Assembly: GCA_934661135.1 (NCBI GenBank)
Contig: CAKUJA010000049.1
Coordinates: 1-16,776, forward strand
DNA from: an uncultured Oscillospiraceae bacterium
GTDB lineage: Bacteria; Bacillota; Clostridia; Oscillospirales; Oscillospiraceae
Length of the DNA: 16,776 nt
Direction of reading: 5' to 3'
Shown here in pieces: positions 1-6,135 of the stretch. The notes below the pieces were generated by a model. That model saw nothing but the letters and a program-made list of their open reading frames with translations, did no database searches and was not told where the DNA came from. The first letter of the stretch is position 1. The number at the start of each line of letters is the position of its first letter. A program made the translations under genes and the position numbers.

Positions 1-50
1 AAGTTTGAAAAACGCAGGAATACTGGATGTCTTTCAAGTTTTTCAAACTG
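1..50. repeat. Inverted repeat (hairpin) with AGTTTGAAAAAC arms, at window edge
   Basis: Bases 2-13 (AGTTTGAAAAAC) are the exact reverse complement of bases 38-49, leaving a 24-base loop. The loop holds CGCAGGAATACTG (13-25) and TTTCAAG (32-38), both of which recur in inverted orientation at the centre of the palindromic element at 5349-5512. The left end may be cut by the window edge. There is no coding signal here. The function is unknown; it may be part of a dispersed palindromic repeat. Confidence 0.6.
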
Positions 51-163
51 CACAGTTGGGGCAAAAGATCCGCCGATCACCGCAGACGATTGATTCAGCG
101 GTTACGAAGGGAGAAAGAAAAGAAGGGGTTCAAAAAAGCGTGCCATTCGGTGCGGTGAAAGAC

Positions 164-199
164 AAAAAAGCGGACGCTCCGAGAGGAGCGCCCGCTTTG
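164..199 (-). terminator. Rho-independent terminator, distal copy, downstream of dnaJ
   Basis: Read on the minus strand, a 14-bp stem (plus-strand arms 167-180 and 185-198) closes a 4-base loop and runs straight into six T residues (169-164). One position is an A/C mismatch if read as plus-strand RNA but a G-U wobble as minus-strand RNA, so the hairpin is only fully paired in the dnaJ direction. Thirty-four bases, including the whole hairpin, are identical to the proximal copy at 362-395. The longer T-tract makes this the stronger of the two. Confidence 0.8.
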
Positions 200-237
200 C
201 AGCGTGTCGAAAAAGCCTTTTCGCTCCGCTGCCTGTC

Positions 238-270
238 CAGCTTTTCAAACTTATCAAGTTTGAAAAGCTG
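238..270. repeat. Perfect 15-bp inverted repeat between the two terminators
   Basis: The arms at 238-252 and 256-270 (CAGCTTTTCAAACTT and its complement) are perfectly complementary around the 3-base centre ATC. There is no T-tract on either side, so it is not a classic terminator. The arm shares the decamer AGTTTGAAAA with the hairpin at 1-50, giving four copies of that decamer in the first 270 bases, arranged as two inverted pairs. The role is unknown; an mRNA 3'-end stabiliser or a REP-like palindrome is possible. Confidence 0.65.
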
Positions 271-360
271 CTTGATTGAACGCGAAGGGGACTCTTTGCC
301 CCCTTCACTCTTCCCCTGCGACTCTGTCGCAAGGCTGCATTCCAGCGTTTTTGATAGTCT

Positions 361-395
361 CAAAAGCGGACGCTCCGAGAGGAGCGCCCGCTTTG
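361..395 (-). terminator. Rho-independent terminator, proximal copy, just after dnaJ
   Basis: This hairpin begins about 12 bases past the dnaJ stop on the minus strand. It has the same 14-bp stem and UCUC loop as the copy at 164-199 (plus-strand arms 363-376 and 381-394), with a G-U pair present only in minus-strand RNA. It is followed by four T residues and then GAGAC. The shorter T-tract suggests partial read-through, which the distal copy would catch. Confidence 0.8.
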
Positions 396-406
396 GTCTA
401 TGGGGG

Positions 407-1558
407 TTATTCACCTTTGAGCTTATCGAAAAAGCTCTTGCGCTTCGGCTGCGAGGACTCGCCGGTGGAATCTTCGAGCTTGCGGAGCAGGTCTTTCTGC
501 TCTTTGGAGAGCTTCGTCGGCGTCTCGACAACGACGGTGACGAACTGGTCGCCGCGCGTCTTGTAGCCGACATAGGGGATGCCCTTGCCGCGCAGACGGA
601 AAACCGTACCGGTCTGCGTGCCCTCGGGGATGGTGTAGCGCACCTTGCCGTCGAGCGTCGGCACCTCGATCGTCGCGCCGAGCGCCGCCTGTGTGAAGGA
701 AATCGGCATCTGGCAGTGGACGTTGGCACCCTCGCGGGTGAAGATCGAGTGATTGCGGACGTGGACGGTGACAAGCAGGTCGCCGTTCGGACCGCCGTTG
801 GAGCCGGCGTTGCCCTCGTCGCGGACGCGGAACGACTGTTCGTCGTCGATACCGGCCGGGACGGTGACGCGGATGGTCTTGTTGCGGCGCACCTTACCCT
901 TGCCCTTACAGGTCTGGCACGGGTCGCTGATGATGGTGCCCTTGCCGCCGCACTTCGGGCAGCGCTGCTCGGACTGCATCGTCATGCCCATGAAATTCTG
1001 CTGGGTACGGACAGTGCCGCGTCCCTGACAGTAGGTACAGGTCTCTGGGTGGCTGCCCTCCTTGGCACCGGTGCCGTGGCACGTGCTGCACGGCTCGATG
1101 CGCTGGAAGGTGATCTCACGTTCGCAGCCGAACGCTGCGTCTTCAAAGGAAATCTCCAGCTCTGCGACAATATTCTGCCCCTTGGTCGGGCCGGTGCGGC
1201 GCGCGGAGGACGATGATGCACCGCCGCCGAAGAAATCGCCGAAGATGTCGCCGAGATCGCCGAAGCCGCCAAACCCACCGAAGCCACCGCCAAAGCCTGC
1301 GCCGGCGTTCGGGTTGAAGTTCGGGTCGACGCCCGCGAAGCCATATTGGTCGTAGCGCGCCTTCTTGTCGGCGTCGGAGAGGACTTCATACGCTTCGTTG
1401 ATTTCCTTGAATTTTTCCTCTGCGGATTTATCGCCCGGGTTTTGGTCGGGATGGTATTTCATGGCGAGCTTCCGGTACGCTTTTTTAATTTCGGCGTCGG
1501 AGGCGTTCTTTTCCACGCCCAAAACTTCATAATAATCTCGTTTATTCTGGTCTGCCAT
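407..1558 (-). CDS. dnaJ: Co-chaperone DnaJ (Hsp40, type A)
   Basis: Cytoplasmic J-domain protein that delivers unfolded substrates to DnaK and stimulates its ATPase. The 383 aa product has the full type-A layout: J domain with HPD at residues 36-38, a Gly/Phe-rich stretch at about 84-113, four zinc-binding CxxCxGxG repeats (cysteine pairs at 157/160, 174/177, 200/203 and 214/217), then the C-terminal substrate-binding domains. The length is normal for the family. The ATG at 1558 is preceded by GAGGTGAG at good spacing. It is the last gene of the hrcA-grpE-dnaK-dnaJ operon, separated from dnaK by a hairpin and followed by twin terminators. The tail ends in a basic KRKSFFDKLKGE segment. A long open frame on the plus strand across this gene is a shadow. 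Confidence 0.97.
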   Translation of the reverse strand: MADQNKRDYYEVLGVEKNASDAEIKKAYRKLAMKYHPDQNPGDKSAEEKFKEINEAYEVLSDADKKARYDQYGFAGVDPNFNPNAGAGFGGGFGGFGGFGDLGDIFGDFFGGGASSSSARRTGPTKGQNIVAELEISFEDAAFGCEREITFQRIEPCSTCHGTGAKEGSHPETCTYCQGRGTVRTQQNFMGMTMQSEQRCPKCGGKGTIISDPCQTCKGKGKVRRNKTIRVTVPAGIDDEQSFRVRDEGNAGSNGGPNGDLLVTVHVRNHSIFTREGANVHCQMPISFTQAALGATIEVPTLDGKVRYTIPEGTQTGTVFRLRGKGIPYVGYKTRGDQFVTVVVETPTKLSKEQKDLLRKLEDSTGESSQPKRKSFFDKLKGE

Positions 1559-1596
1559 CTATCTCACCTCAAATCGGATCGGGAGAAAACAAGCCG

Positions 1597-1619
1597 AAGG
1601 GGCGGTTTTGCCGCCCCTT
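1597..1619 (-). promoter_or_regulatory. Intercistronic hairpin between dnaK and dnaJ
   Basis: AAGGGGCGG (1597-1605) pairs perfectly with CCGCCCCTT (1611-1619) around a 5-base loop. It lies in the 77-base gap between the dnaK stop and the dnaJ start. In the minus-strand transcript it is followed by CGGCTTGTTTTC rather than an immediate T-run, so it would be at most a leaky terminator. It could instead protect dnaK mRNA from 3' decay. Either role would lower dnaJ relative to dnaK; that outcome is inference. Confidence 0.55.
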
Positions 1620-1635
1620 TGGACTTTGTCATCGC

Positions 1636-3477
1636 TTAGTTGTCGTTGACTTCCTCGAAGTCTGCGTCGACGACGCCGTCATCATTGGCACCCTGATTCG
1701 GCTGTGCACCGGCACCCGGATTTGCATTCGGGTCGCCCTGCGGAGCGGCGTTCTGATAGAGCTTCTCGGAAACGGCATAGAATGCTTTCTGAACCTCGTC
1801 GGTCGCGGCCTTGATGGCGGCGACATCGGTGCCCTTCTGCGCTTCCTTCAGCTTTTCAATCGCGGCGAGCACCGGAGCCTTGTCGGACTCGGAGACCTTG
1901 TCGCCCATCTCGTTCAGCGTCTTTTCGGACTGATAGATGACCTGATCAGCGGCGTTGCGCGTGTCGACCTCGTCCTTGCGCGCCTTATCCTCGGCGGCAT
2001 ACTGCTCGGCTTCCTTGACGGCCTTGTCGATGTCCTCCTTGGACAGGTTGGACGAAGCGGTGATGGTGATCTTCTGCTCGGCGCCGGTGCCGAGATCCTT
2101 CGCGCTGACGTTCACGATGCCGTTGGCGTCGATGTCGAACGTGACCTCGATCTGCGGGACACCACGGGGCGCCGGAGCGATGCCGGTGAGCTGGAACTTG
2201 CCGAGGGTCTTATTGTAAGCGGCCATTTCGCGCTCACCTTGCAGGACATGGACTTCCACAGAGGTCTGGTTGTCGGCTGCGGTGGAGAACACCTGGCTCT
2301 TCTTGGTCGGGATGGTGGTGTTGCGGTCGATCAGCTTGGTGAACACGCCGCCCATGGTTTCAATGCCAAGGCTCAGCGGGGTGACATCGAGCAGGAGCAG
2401 ACCCTTGACGTCGCCGCCGAGGACGCCGCCCTGGATGGCTGCGCCGACTGCAACGCATTCGTCGGGGTTGATGCCCTTGAAGCCGTCCTTGCCGGTCAGC
2501 TTCTTGACCTCCTCCTGCACGGCCGGGATACGGCTGGAGCCGCCGACGAGCAGAACCTTGGAGATGTCGTTTGCGGTCAGACCCGCATCGGCCATGGCCT
2601 GCTTGACCGGGCCGACGGTCGCTTCGACCAGATGTGCGGTCAGCTCATTGAACTTTGCACGGGTCAGCGTGACGTCGAGGTGCTTCGGGCCGGTGGCGTC
2701 TGCGGTGATATAAGGCAGATTGATGTTGGAGCTGGTCACGCCGGACAGCTCGATCTTTGCCTTTTCAGCAGCTTCCTTCAAGCGCTGCATGGCAACCTTG
2801 TCGTTCGACAGGTCGATACCCTCAGCCTTCTTAAACTCGTCGACGAGGTATTTCATAATGGCTTCGTCGAAGTCGTCGCCGCCGAGGTGCGTGTTGCCGT
2901 TGGTGGCCAGAACTTCGATGACACCGTCGCCGATGTCGAGGATGGAGACATCGAACGTGCCGCCGCCGAGGTCGTAGACCATGATCTTCTGCTCGGCTTC
3001 CTTATCCACACCGTAGGCCAGCGCAGCTGCGGTCGGCTCGTTGATGATACGCTTGACTTCCAGACCGGCGATCTTGCCGGCGTCCTTGGTGGCCTGACGC
3101 TGAGCGTCGTTGAAGTAGGCCGGGACAGTGATGACAGCTTCGGAAACCGTGCCGCCGAGATAGGCTTCTGCATCGGCCTTCAGCTTTTGCAGAATCATGG
3201 CCGAGATTTCCTGCGGGGTGTACTTCTTGCCGTCGATGTCGACTTTATAATCGGTGCCCATGTGACGCTTGATGGAAGAAATCGTGCGGTCGGAGTTCGT
3301 GACAGCCTGACGCTTTGCGACCTGACCGACCATACGCTCACCGGTTTTGCTGAACGCGACGACGGACGGTGTGGTGCGGTTGCCTTCGGCGTTGGCGATG
3401 ACGACGGGTTCGCCGCCTTCCATAACTGCTACACAACTGTTGGTTGTACCAAGATCGATACCAATAATTTTACTCAT
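1636..3477 (-). CDS. dnaK: Molecular chaperone DnaK (Hsp70)
   Basis: ATP-dependent cytoplasmic chaperone that binds and releases unfolded polypeptides in a cycle with DnaJ and GrpE. The start is set at the ATG at 3477 (MSKIIGIDLGTTNS), with GGAGG eight bases upstream; a TTG five codons earlier runs through that ribosome binding site and is rejected. This gives 613 aa, typical for Firmicutes. Visible motifs are the phosphate-binding IGIDLGTTN at the N-terminus, VPAYFNDAQRQATKDAG, INEPTAAALAYG and DLGGGTFDVSI in the nucleotide-binding domain, followed by the substrate-binding domain and lid. The C-terminus is acidic and ends DADFEEVNDN, close to the usual Hsp70 tail. It is the third gene of the operon, 68 bases after grpE. 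Confidence 0.98.
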   Translation of the reverse strand: MSKIIGIDLGTTNSCVAVMEGGEPVVIANAEGNRTTPSVVAFSKTGERMVGQVAKRQAVTNSDRTISSIKRHMGTDYKVDIDGKKYTPQEISAMILQKLKADAEAYLGGTVSEAVITVPAYFNDAQRQATKDAGKIAGLEVKRIINEPTAAALAYGVDKEAEQKIMVYDLGGGTFDVSILDIGDGVIEVLATNGNTHLGGDDFDEAIMKYLVDEFKKAEGIDLSNDKVAMQRLKEAAEKAKIELSGVTSSNINLPYITADATGPKHLDVTLTRAKFNELTAHLVEATVGPVKQAMADAGLTANDISKVLLVGGSSRIPAVQEEVKKLTGKDGFKGINPDECVAVGAAIQGGVLGGDVKGLLLLDVTPLSLGIETMGGVFTKLIDRNTTIPTKKSQVFSTAADNQTSVEVHVLQGEREMAAYNKTLGKFQLTGIAPAPRGVPQIEVTFDIDANGIVNVSAKDLGTGAEQKITITASSNLSKEDIDKAVKEAEQYAAEDKARKDEVDTRNAADQVIYQSEKTLNEMGDKVSESDKAPVLAAIEKLKEAQKGTDVAAIKAATDEVQKAFYAVSEKLYQNAAPQGDPNANPGAGAQPNQGANDDGVVDADFEEVNDN

Positions 3478-3545
3478 AATCAATTCCTCCAATTTATATC
3501 AAGAAACATTTTTTACAAATTGATAAAACCCATTCGGGTGGCTGC

Positions 3546-4112
3546 TCAGTTCGCAACCTTCACCATGGCGAAGCGGACAACCTTATCGCCGATACGGAAG
3601 CCTTTCTGGAAAACCTCAATGATGACGTTTTCGGCTTCATTCTCGTCCTCCGCGTGCATCACGGCGTTGTGGAGCGTGGGGTCGAACGGCTCGCCCACGG
3701 CGCCAAACGGCACGGCGCCGAGCTTTTCAAACACGCCGGTGAGCTGGGTCATCGTCATCTCGACGCCCTTTTTGAAGGCTTCATCGGTGGTCTGCTGCGC
3801 GAGGGCACGCTCGAGGTTGTCGTAGACCGGAAGGAATTTTTCCACGGTCTCGGCCTTGATGTCGACATAGAGATTGTCTTTTTCCTTTTGGCTGCGCTTG
3901 CGGAAGTTATCATATTCCGCGGCAAGACGGAGATAATTATCATGCTCCTTGGCAAGGTCGCCCTTGGCCTGATCCAGCTCGGAGGGCGCTTCGTCCTTCG
4001 CGGCTTCCGGCTGTGGAGCGGCGGCCGGCTCGGCCTGCGGCGTCTCCGGCGCGGCCTCATTCGGCTGCGGCGTTTCGGCCTGCTGGTCTACATTCTTTTC
4101 TTCATCAGTCAT
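3546..4112 (-). CDS. grpE: Nucleotide exchange factor GrpE
   Basis: Dimeric cytoplasmic co-chaperone that releases ADP from DnaK. The product is 188 aa. The first 60 or so residues are rich in Glu, Pro and Ala and probably disordered. A long helical segment follows (LAKEHDNYLRLAAEYDNFRK, then KEKDNLY), typical of the GrpE dimer stalk. The C-terminal beta domain carries the family signature ending GFRIGDKVVRFAMVKVAN. The ATG lies 3 bases after the hrcA stop, and its GGAGGG ribosome binding site is built from the last hrcA codons (Pro-Glu-Gly), so the two genes are probably translationally coupled. The usual VLRPAMV segment is VVRFAMV here, a mild variant. Confidence 0.96.
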   Translation of the reverse strand: MTDEEKNVDQQAETPQPNEAAPETPQAEPAAAPQPEAAKDEAPSELDQAKGDLAKEHDNYLRLAAEYDNFRKRSQKEKDNLYVDIKAETVEKFLPVYDNLERALAQQTTDEAFKKGVEMTMTQLTGVFEKLGAVPFGAVGEPFDPTLHNAVMHAEDENEAENVIIEVFQKGFRIGDKVVRFAMVKVAN

Positions 4113-4115
4113 ATC

Positions 4116-5183
4116 TTATCCCTCCGGGGTATTCTTTTTCGGATCTTCCAGCGCGGGCGTCTGGCTTTTCTGGAACATTCTGCCCAAATTCTCGGCAAAA
4201 TAACTCAGGCGCGCCGTGATCTGTGCGTAATCCATTCTCGTGGGGCCGAGGACACCGATCATGCCCTGCATCCCGTCGCCGATGTCGAACTTCGTCATCA
4301 CGACGCTGGTATCCTTCAGCTCTTTGGCGACGTTTTCCGGCCCGACCAAAATCTGCGTGCGGGAATTGGAGGAGAGCGTTGCGGGAAGGTTGGAGATGAT
4401 GTCCTCGTCGAGGTTGGTGAGCACTTCCTGTGCTTTTTCGATGTCGTGGTATTCCGGCTGGCTGAGCAGCTTGGCCTGGCCGGTCATATAGACCTCCTCG
4501 GCCGGCTTGCGGAGCAGCTCGGTGACAAAATCGACGATGATGGGAACAAGGCTTGCGGCGCTGCCGGCGCTGCGCGTAACACGCGCCAGCACGTCCGGCG
4601 TGATGGCATCGGCGGTCAAATCGGTCAACCCGGCGTTCAGCACGGCGGAAAGCAGCTTCAAATCCGCTTCGGCAACATCCACCGGAAGGCGGATGAGCTT
4701 ATTTTTTACGGCGTTGTCGCTGAGCATCACCACAAGGATGAAGCTGCCGGCTTCAGCCAGAATCAGGTCGAATCGCTTGACGGTCACACTGGCCAGACCT
4801 CTTGCCACGGCATAGGCCGGGAGATTGGTCATGCTGGAGACCATCTTGCCGACTTGGGAGATCATTTTGTCGAACTCCTGCATTTTGCCTTCCATGGCCT
4901 GATTGATCGAGCGTGTCTCGTCGACGGTCAGGCGGTAGTCCTGCATGAGCTCGTCCACATAGAAGCGGTAGCCCGCGGCGCTTGGCACGCGGCCGGCCGA
5001 CGTATGCGGCTGCTCGAGCAGGCCAAGGCTTGTGAGGTCGGCCATCTCGTTGCGGATGGTGGCAGAGGAGAAATCCATGCCAGGCATCTGCGCGATGGTT
5101 TTGGAGCCGACCGGCTCAGCGGTGCGGATGTACTGGTCAACGATGGCACGGAGAATTTTCTTTTTCCGGTCTGTCAGTTCCAT
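4116..5183 (-). CDS. hrcA: Heat-inducible transcription repressor HrcA
   Basis: Repressor that binds CIRCE and switches off class I heat-shock genes when GroEL can keep it folded. The start is set at the ATG at 5183 (MELTDRKKKILRAIVDQYI), with AAGGGAGA just upstream; a start nine codons earlier would run into the CIRCE repeat and is rejected. This gives 355 aa. Residues 1-70 form the winged-helix DNA-binding region, with EPVGSK and SATIRNEMADL as family hallmarks; the rest is the GAF-like dimerisation and insert region, including LVGPENV. It is the first gene of the operon it controls, giving negative autoregulation. No anomaly was seen. Confidence 0.96.
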   Translation of the reverse strand: MELTDRKKKILRAIVDQYIRTAEPVGSKTIAQMPGMDFSSATIRNEMADLTSLGLLEQPHTSAGRVPSAAGYRFYVDELMQDYRLTVDETRSINQAMEGKMQEFDKMISQVGKMVSSMTNLPAYAVARGLASVTVKRFDLILAEAGSFILVVMLSDNAVKNKLIRLPVDVAEADLKLLSAVLNAGLTDLTADAITPDVLARVTRSAGSAASLVPIIVDFVTELLRKPAEEVYMTGQAKLLSQPEYHDIEKAQEVLTNLDEDIISNLPATLSSNSRTQILVGPENVAKELKDTSVVMTKFDIGDGMQGMIGVLGPTRMDYAQITARLSYFAENLGRMFQKSQTPALEDPKKNTPEG

Positions 5184-5203
5184 ATCCGCATCTCCCTTCA
5201 ATA

Positions 5204-5230
5204 TTAGCACTCACTATCCTTGAGTGCTAA
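5204..5230 (-). promoter_or_regulatory. CIRCE operator (HrcA binding site)
   Basis: TTAGCACTC (5204-5212), nine spacer bases, then GAGTGCTAA (5222-5230): an exact match to the CIRCE consensus. It covers the predicted transcription start of the hrcA promoter and sits about 20 bases before the hrcA ATG, so a bound HrcA would block the operon at initiation. Confidence 0.97.
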
Positions 5231-5234
5231 ACGC

Positions 5235-5263
5235 AGTTTAACACCTTCCCAGGGCATTGTCAA
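5235..5263 (-). promoter_or_regulatory. Sigma-A type promoter of the hrcA operon
   Basis: Read on the minus strand, the -35 box is TTGACA (5263-5258), the spacer is exactly 17 bases, and the -10 box is TAAACT (5240-5235). Transcription should start near 5228, inside CIRCE. A perfect -35 with a weaker -10 fits a strong but repressible promoter. Confidence 0.85.
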
Positions 5264-5281
5264 TAGGGGAGAGTTGAATTA

Positions 5282-5312
5282 TTTGTGAACAGTTCAAAAA
5301 ATGTTCGTGAAC
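5282..5312. promoter_or_regulatory. Possible operator: repeated TTYGTGAAC boxes upstream of hrcA promoter
   Basis: TTTGTGAAC (5282-5290) and TTCGTGAAC (5304-5312) are direct repeats exactly 22 bases apart, about two helical turns. The first is also half of an imperfect palindrome centred on 5291 (TGAAC-A-GTTCA exact, extending outward), and the second contains GTTC-GT-GAAC. They lie 19-49 bases upstream of the hrcA -35 box. The first palindrome loosely resembles a Rex-type TTGTGAA half-site but has the wrong spacing. No regulator is assigned. Confidence 0.35.
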
Positions 5313-5320
5313 GAAGCAAT

Positions 5321-5345
5321 CCCCGGCGCGAAGTTCGCGCCGGGG
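5321..5345. other. GC-rich hairpin between the acetyltransferase operon and hrcA
   Basis: CCCCGGCGCG (5321-5330) pairs with CGCGCCGGGG (5336-5345) around a 5-base loop; the pairing can extend by two more bases on each side. There is no T-run on either strand. It lies between the end of the four-gene minus-strand operon and the hrcA promoter, so it may reduce read-through into the heat-shock operon. That role is inference. Confidence 0.5.
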
Positions 5346-5348
5346 GAC

Positions 5349-5512
5349 TAGGGTGTATATGAAAACTCCCAACGCACCCAGACAGCGGGTCTTTTTGCGG
5401 TGTGCCGCGTTATTTTTTCTTGAAATACGTCAGTATTCCTGCGAAAAAATGTCTTGCTCAACGCAAAAATCCCTCGCTGCCGGTCACATTGGGAGTTTCC
5501 AGATACACCCTA
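5349..5512. mobile_element. MITE-like 160-bp palindromic element flanked by TA
   Basis: The element spans 5351-5510 with a TA dinucleotide on each side (5349-5350 and 5511-5512). Its ends are inverted repeats: 22 of the first 24 bases (TA included) match the complement of the other end, beginning TAGGGTGTAT and carrying AAACTCCCAA. The symmetry continues inward with matched blocks CAGCG, TTTTTGCG, ATTTTTTC and RAATAC up to a centre near 5430, so the whole element can fold into one long imperfect hairpin. It encodes no credible protein. A TA flank with long terminal inverted repeats fits a non-autonomous relative of an IS630/Tc1-type element (inference). It ends 3 bases short of the acetyltransferase stop codon. 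Confidence 0.6.
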
Positions 5513-5515
5513 AGC

Positions 5516-6115
5516 TCAAAGCGATTTGGCGGAGAATTTGCGGGCGATTTCCGCTTCGCAGATGCGCAGCAGCGCCGCAGACTGCGCAATCTCAGAAATG
5601 GGGCGCAGCGGCGCGGGTTCGCCGTCATGGGGTGCAAGTTCACGCTCGAACCACGTGACATCGTGCCAGCCGCCGTTTTTATAACCTGCGTCGGTGAAGC
5701 GCGCGGCACGGTGGAATCCCATGGCCGCATGGAGCGCTTCGCTCGGTGGATTGGGACTGGTGACAACGCCGTAGACCGTTTTGACGCCTTGCAGACGAAG
5801 CAGCTCCATCAGCGTGCCGTAGAGCAGACGGCCAAGGCCGTGGTGCGCGTAGGCGCGGGCGATGTAGATCGAAAGCTCTGCGTTCCAGCCGTAGGCGGCG
5901 CGCTCCTGCGCGCGATGGGCATAGGCGTAGGCGACAGGCGTGTCGCCGTCAAAAAGTGCGAGATAAGGATAAAAGGCGGAGATCTCCGCGATCCGACCCG
6001 CAAACTCGTTCTCCGAGGGGAGCGCATATTCAAAGGTAATTGAGGTATCGATGGACTCAGCGTAGATGCGCAGCAGCGCTGCGGCGTCGGCCGGGGTGGC
6101 AAAGCGGAGATGCAT
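5516..6115 (-). CDS. GNAT family N-acetyltransferase, phosphinothricin acetyltransferase-like
   Basis: Cytoplasmic acetyl-CoA-dependent N-acetyltransferase. The 199 aa product resembles the phosphinothricin / methionine-sulfone acetyltransferase subfamily: RFATPADAAALLRIYAES at the N-terminus, SITFEY at 25-30, strand ELSIYI at 80-85, the acetyl-CoA loop HHGLGRLLY at 91-99, and SPNPPSEALHAAMGF followed by GGWHDVTWFERELA near 120-160. The usual Arg/Gln that opens the QxxGxG loop is Ala90 here. The last 35 or so residues go beyond the compact GNAT core. The natural substrate cannot be read from sequence; family members act on amino-acid analogues. It is the last gene of its operon, 20 bases after the lipid kinase gene, with only a weak purine-rich ribosome binding site. 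Confidence 0.85.
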   Translation of the reverse strand: MHLRFATPADAAALLRIYAESIDTSITFEYALPSENEFAGRIAEISAFYPYLALFDGDTPVAYAYAHRAQERAAYGWNAELSIYIARAYAHHGLGRLLYGTLMELLRLQGVKTVYGVVTSPNPPSEALHAAMGFHRAARFTDAGYKNGGWHDVTWFERELAPHDGEPAPLRPISEIAQSAALLRICEAEIARKFSAKSL

Positions 6116-6135
6116 ACGATCGCTTCTTTCTGGCC

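Noticed and set aside
1..406. CRISPR array suspected from repeated blocks
   Set aside because: Only two copies of the 34-base repeat, with a 162-base interval and clear terminator structure; no regular spacers and no cas genes.
130..406. Possible small gene or dnaJ C-terminal extension on the minus strand after dnaJ
   Set aside because: It is not in the dnaJ frame, contains the terminators and has no start site; resemblance to the dnaJ tail is better read as decayed duplication.
5..1216. Long open frame on the plus strand across the dnaJ region (403 codons)
   Set aside because: It runs antisense to an unambiguous dnaJ and through the two terminators, has no plausible ribosome binding site and a composition typical of GC-rich shadow frames.
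3478..3545. Possible separate dnaK promoter (TATAAA on the minus strand) and a weak ACCC/GGGT hairpin in the grpE-dnaK gap
   Set aside because: No -35 box at correct spacing, and transcription would begin inside the dnaK ribosome binding site. The hairpin stem is only 4 bp.
2239..3825. 528-codon plus-strand frame opposite dnaK and grpE
   Set aside because: It mirrors conserved chaperone codons on the other strand; no recognisable domain.
3654..5207. 517-codon plus-strand frame opposite grpE and hrcA
   Set aside because: It overlaps two conserved genes and the hrcA leader entirely, and has no ribosome binding site or domain.
5353..6043. Plus-strand frames across the MITE-like element and acetyltransferase gene
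   Set aside because: They have no ribosome binding site, no domain, and are antisense to the acetyltransferase; the element is better explained as a non-coding palindrome.
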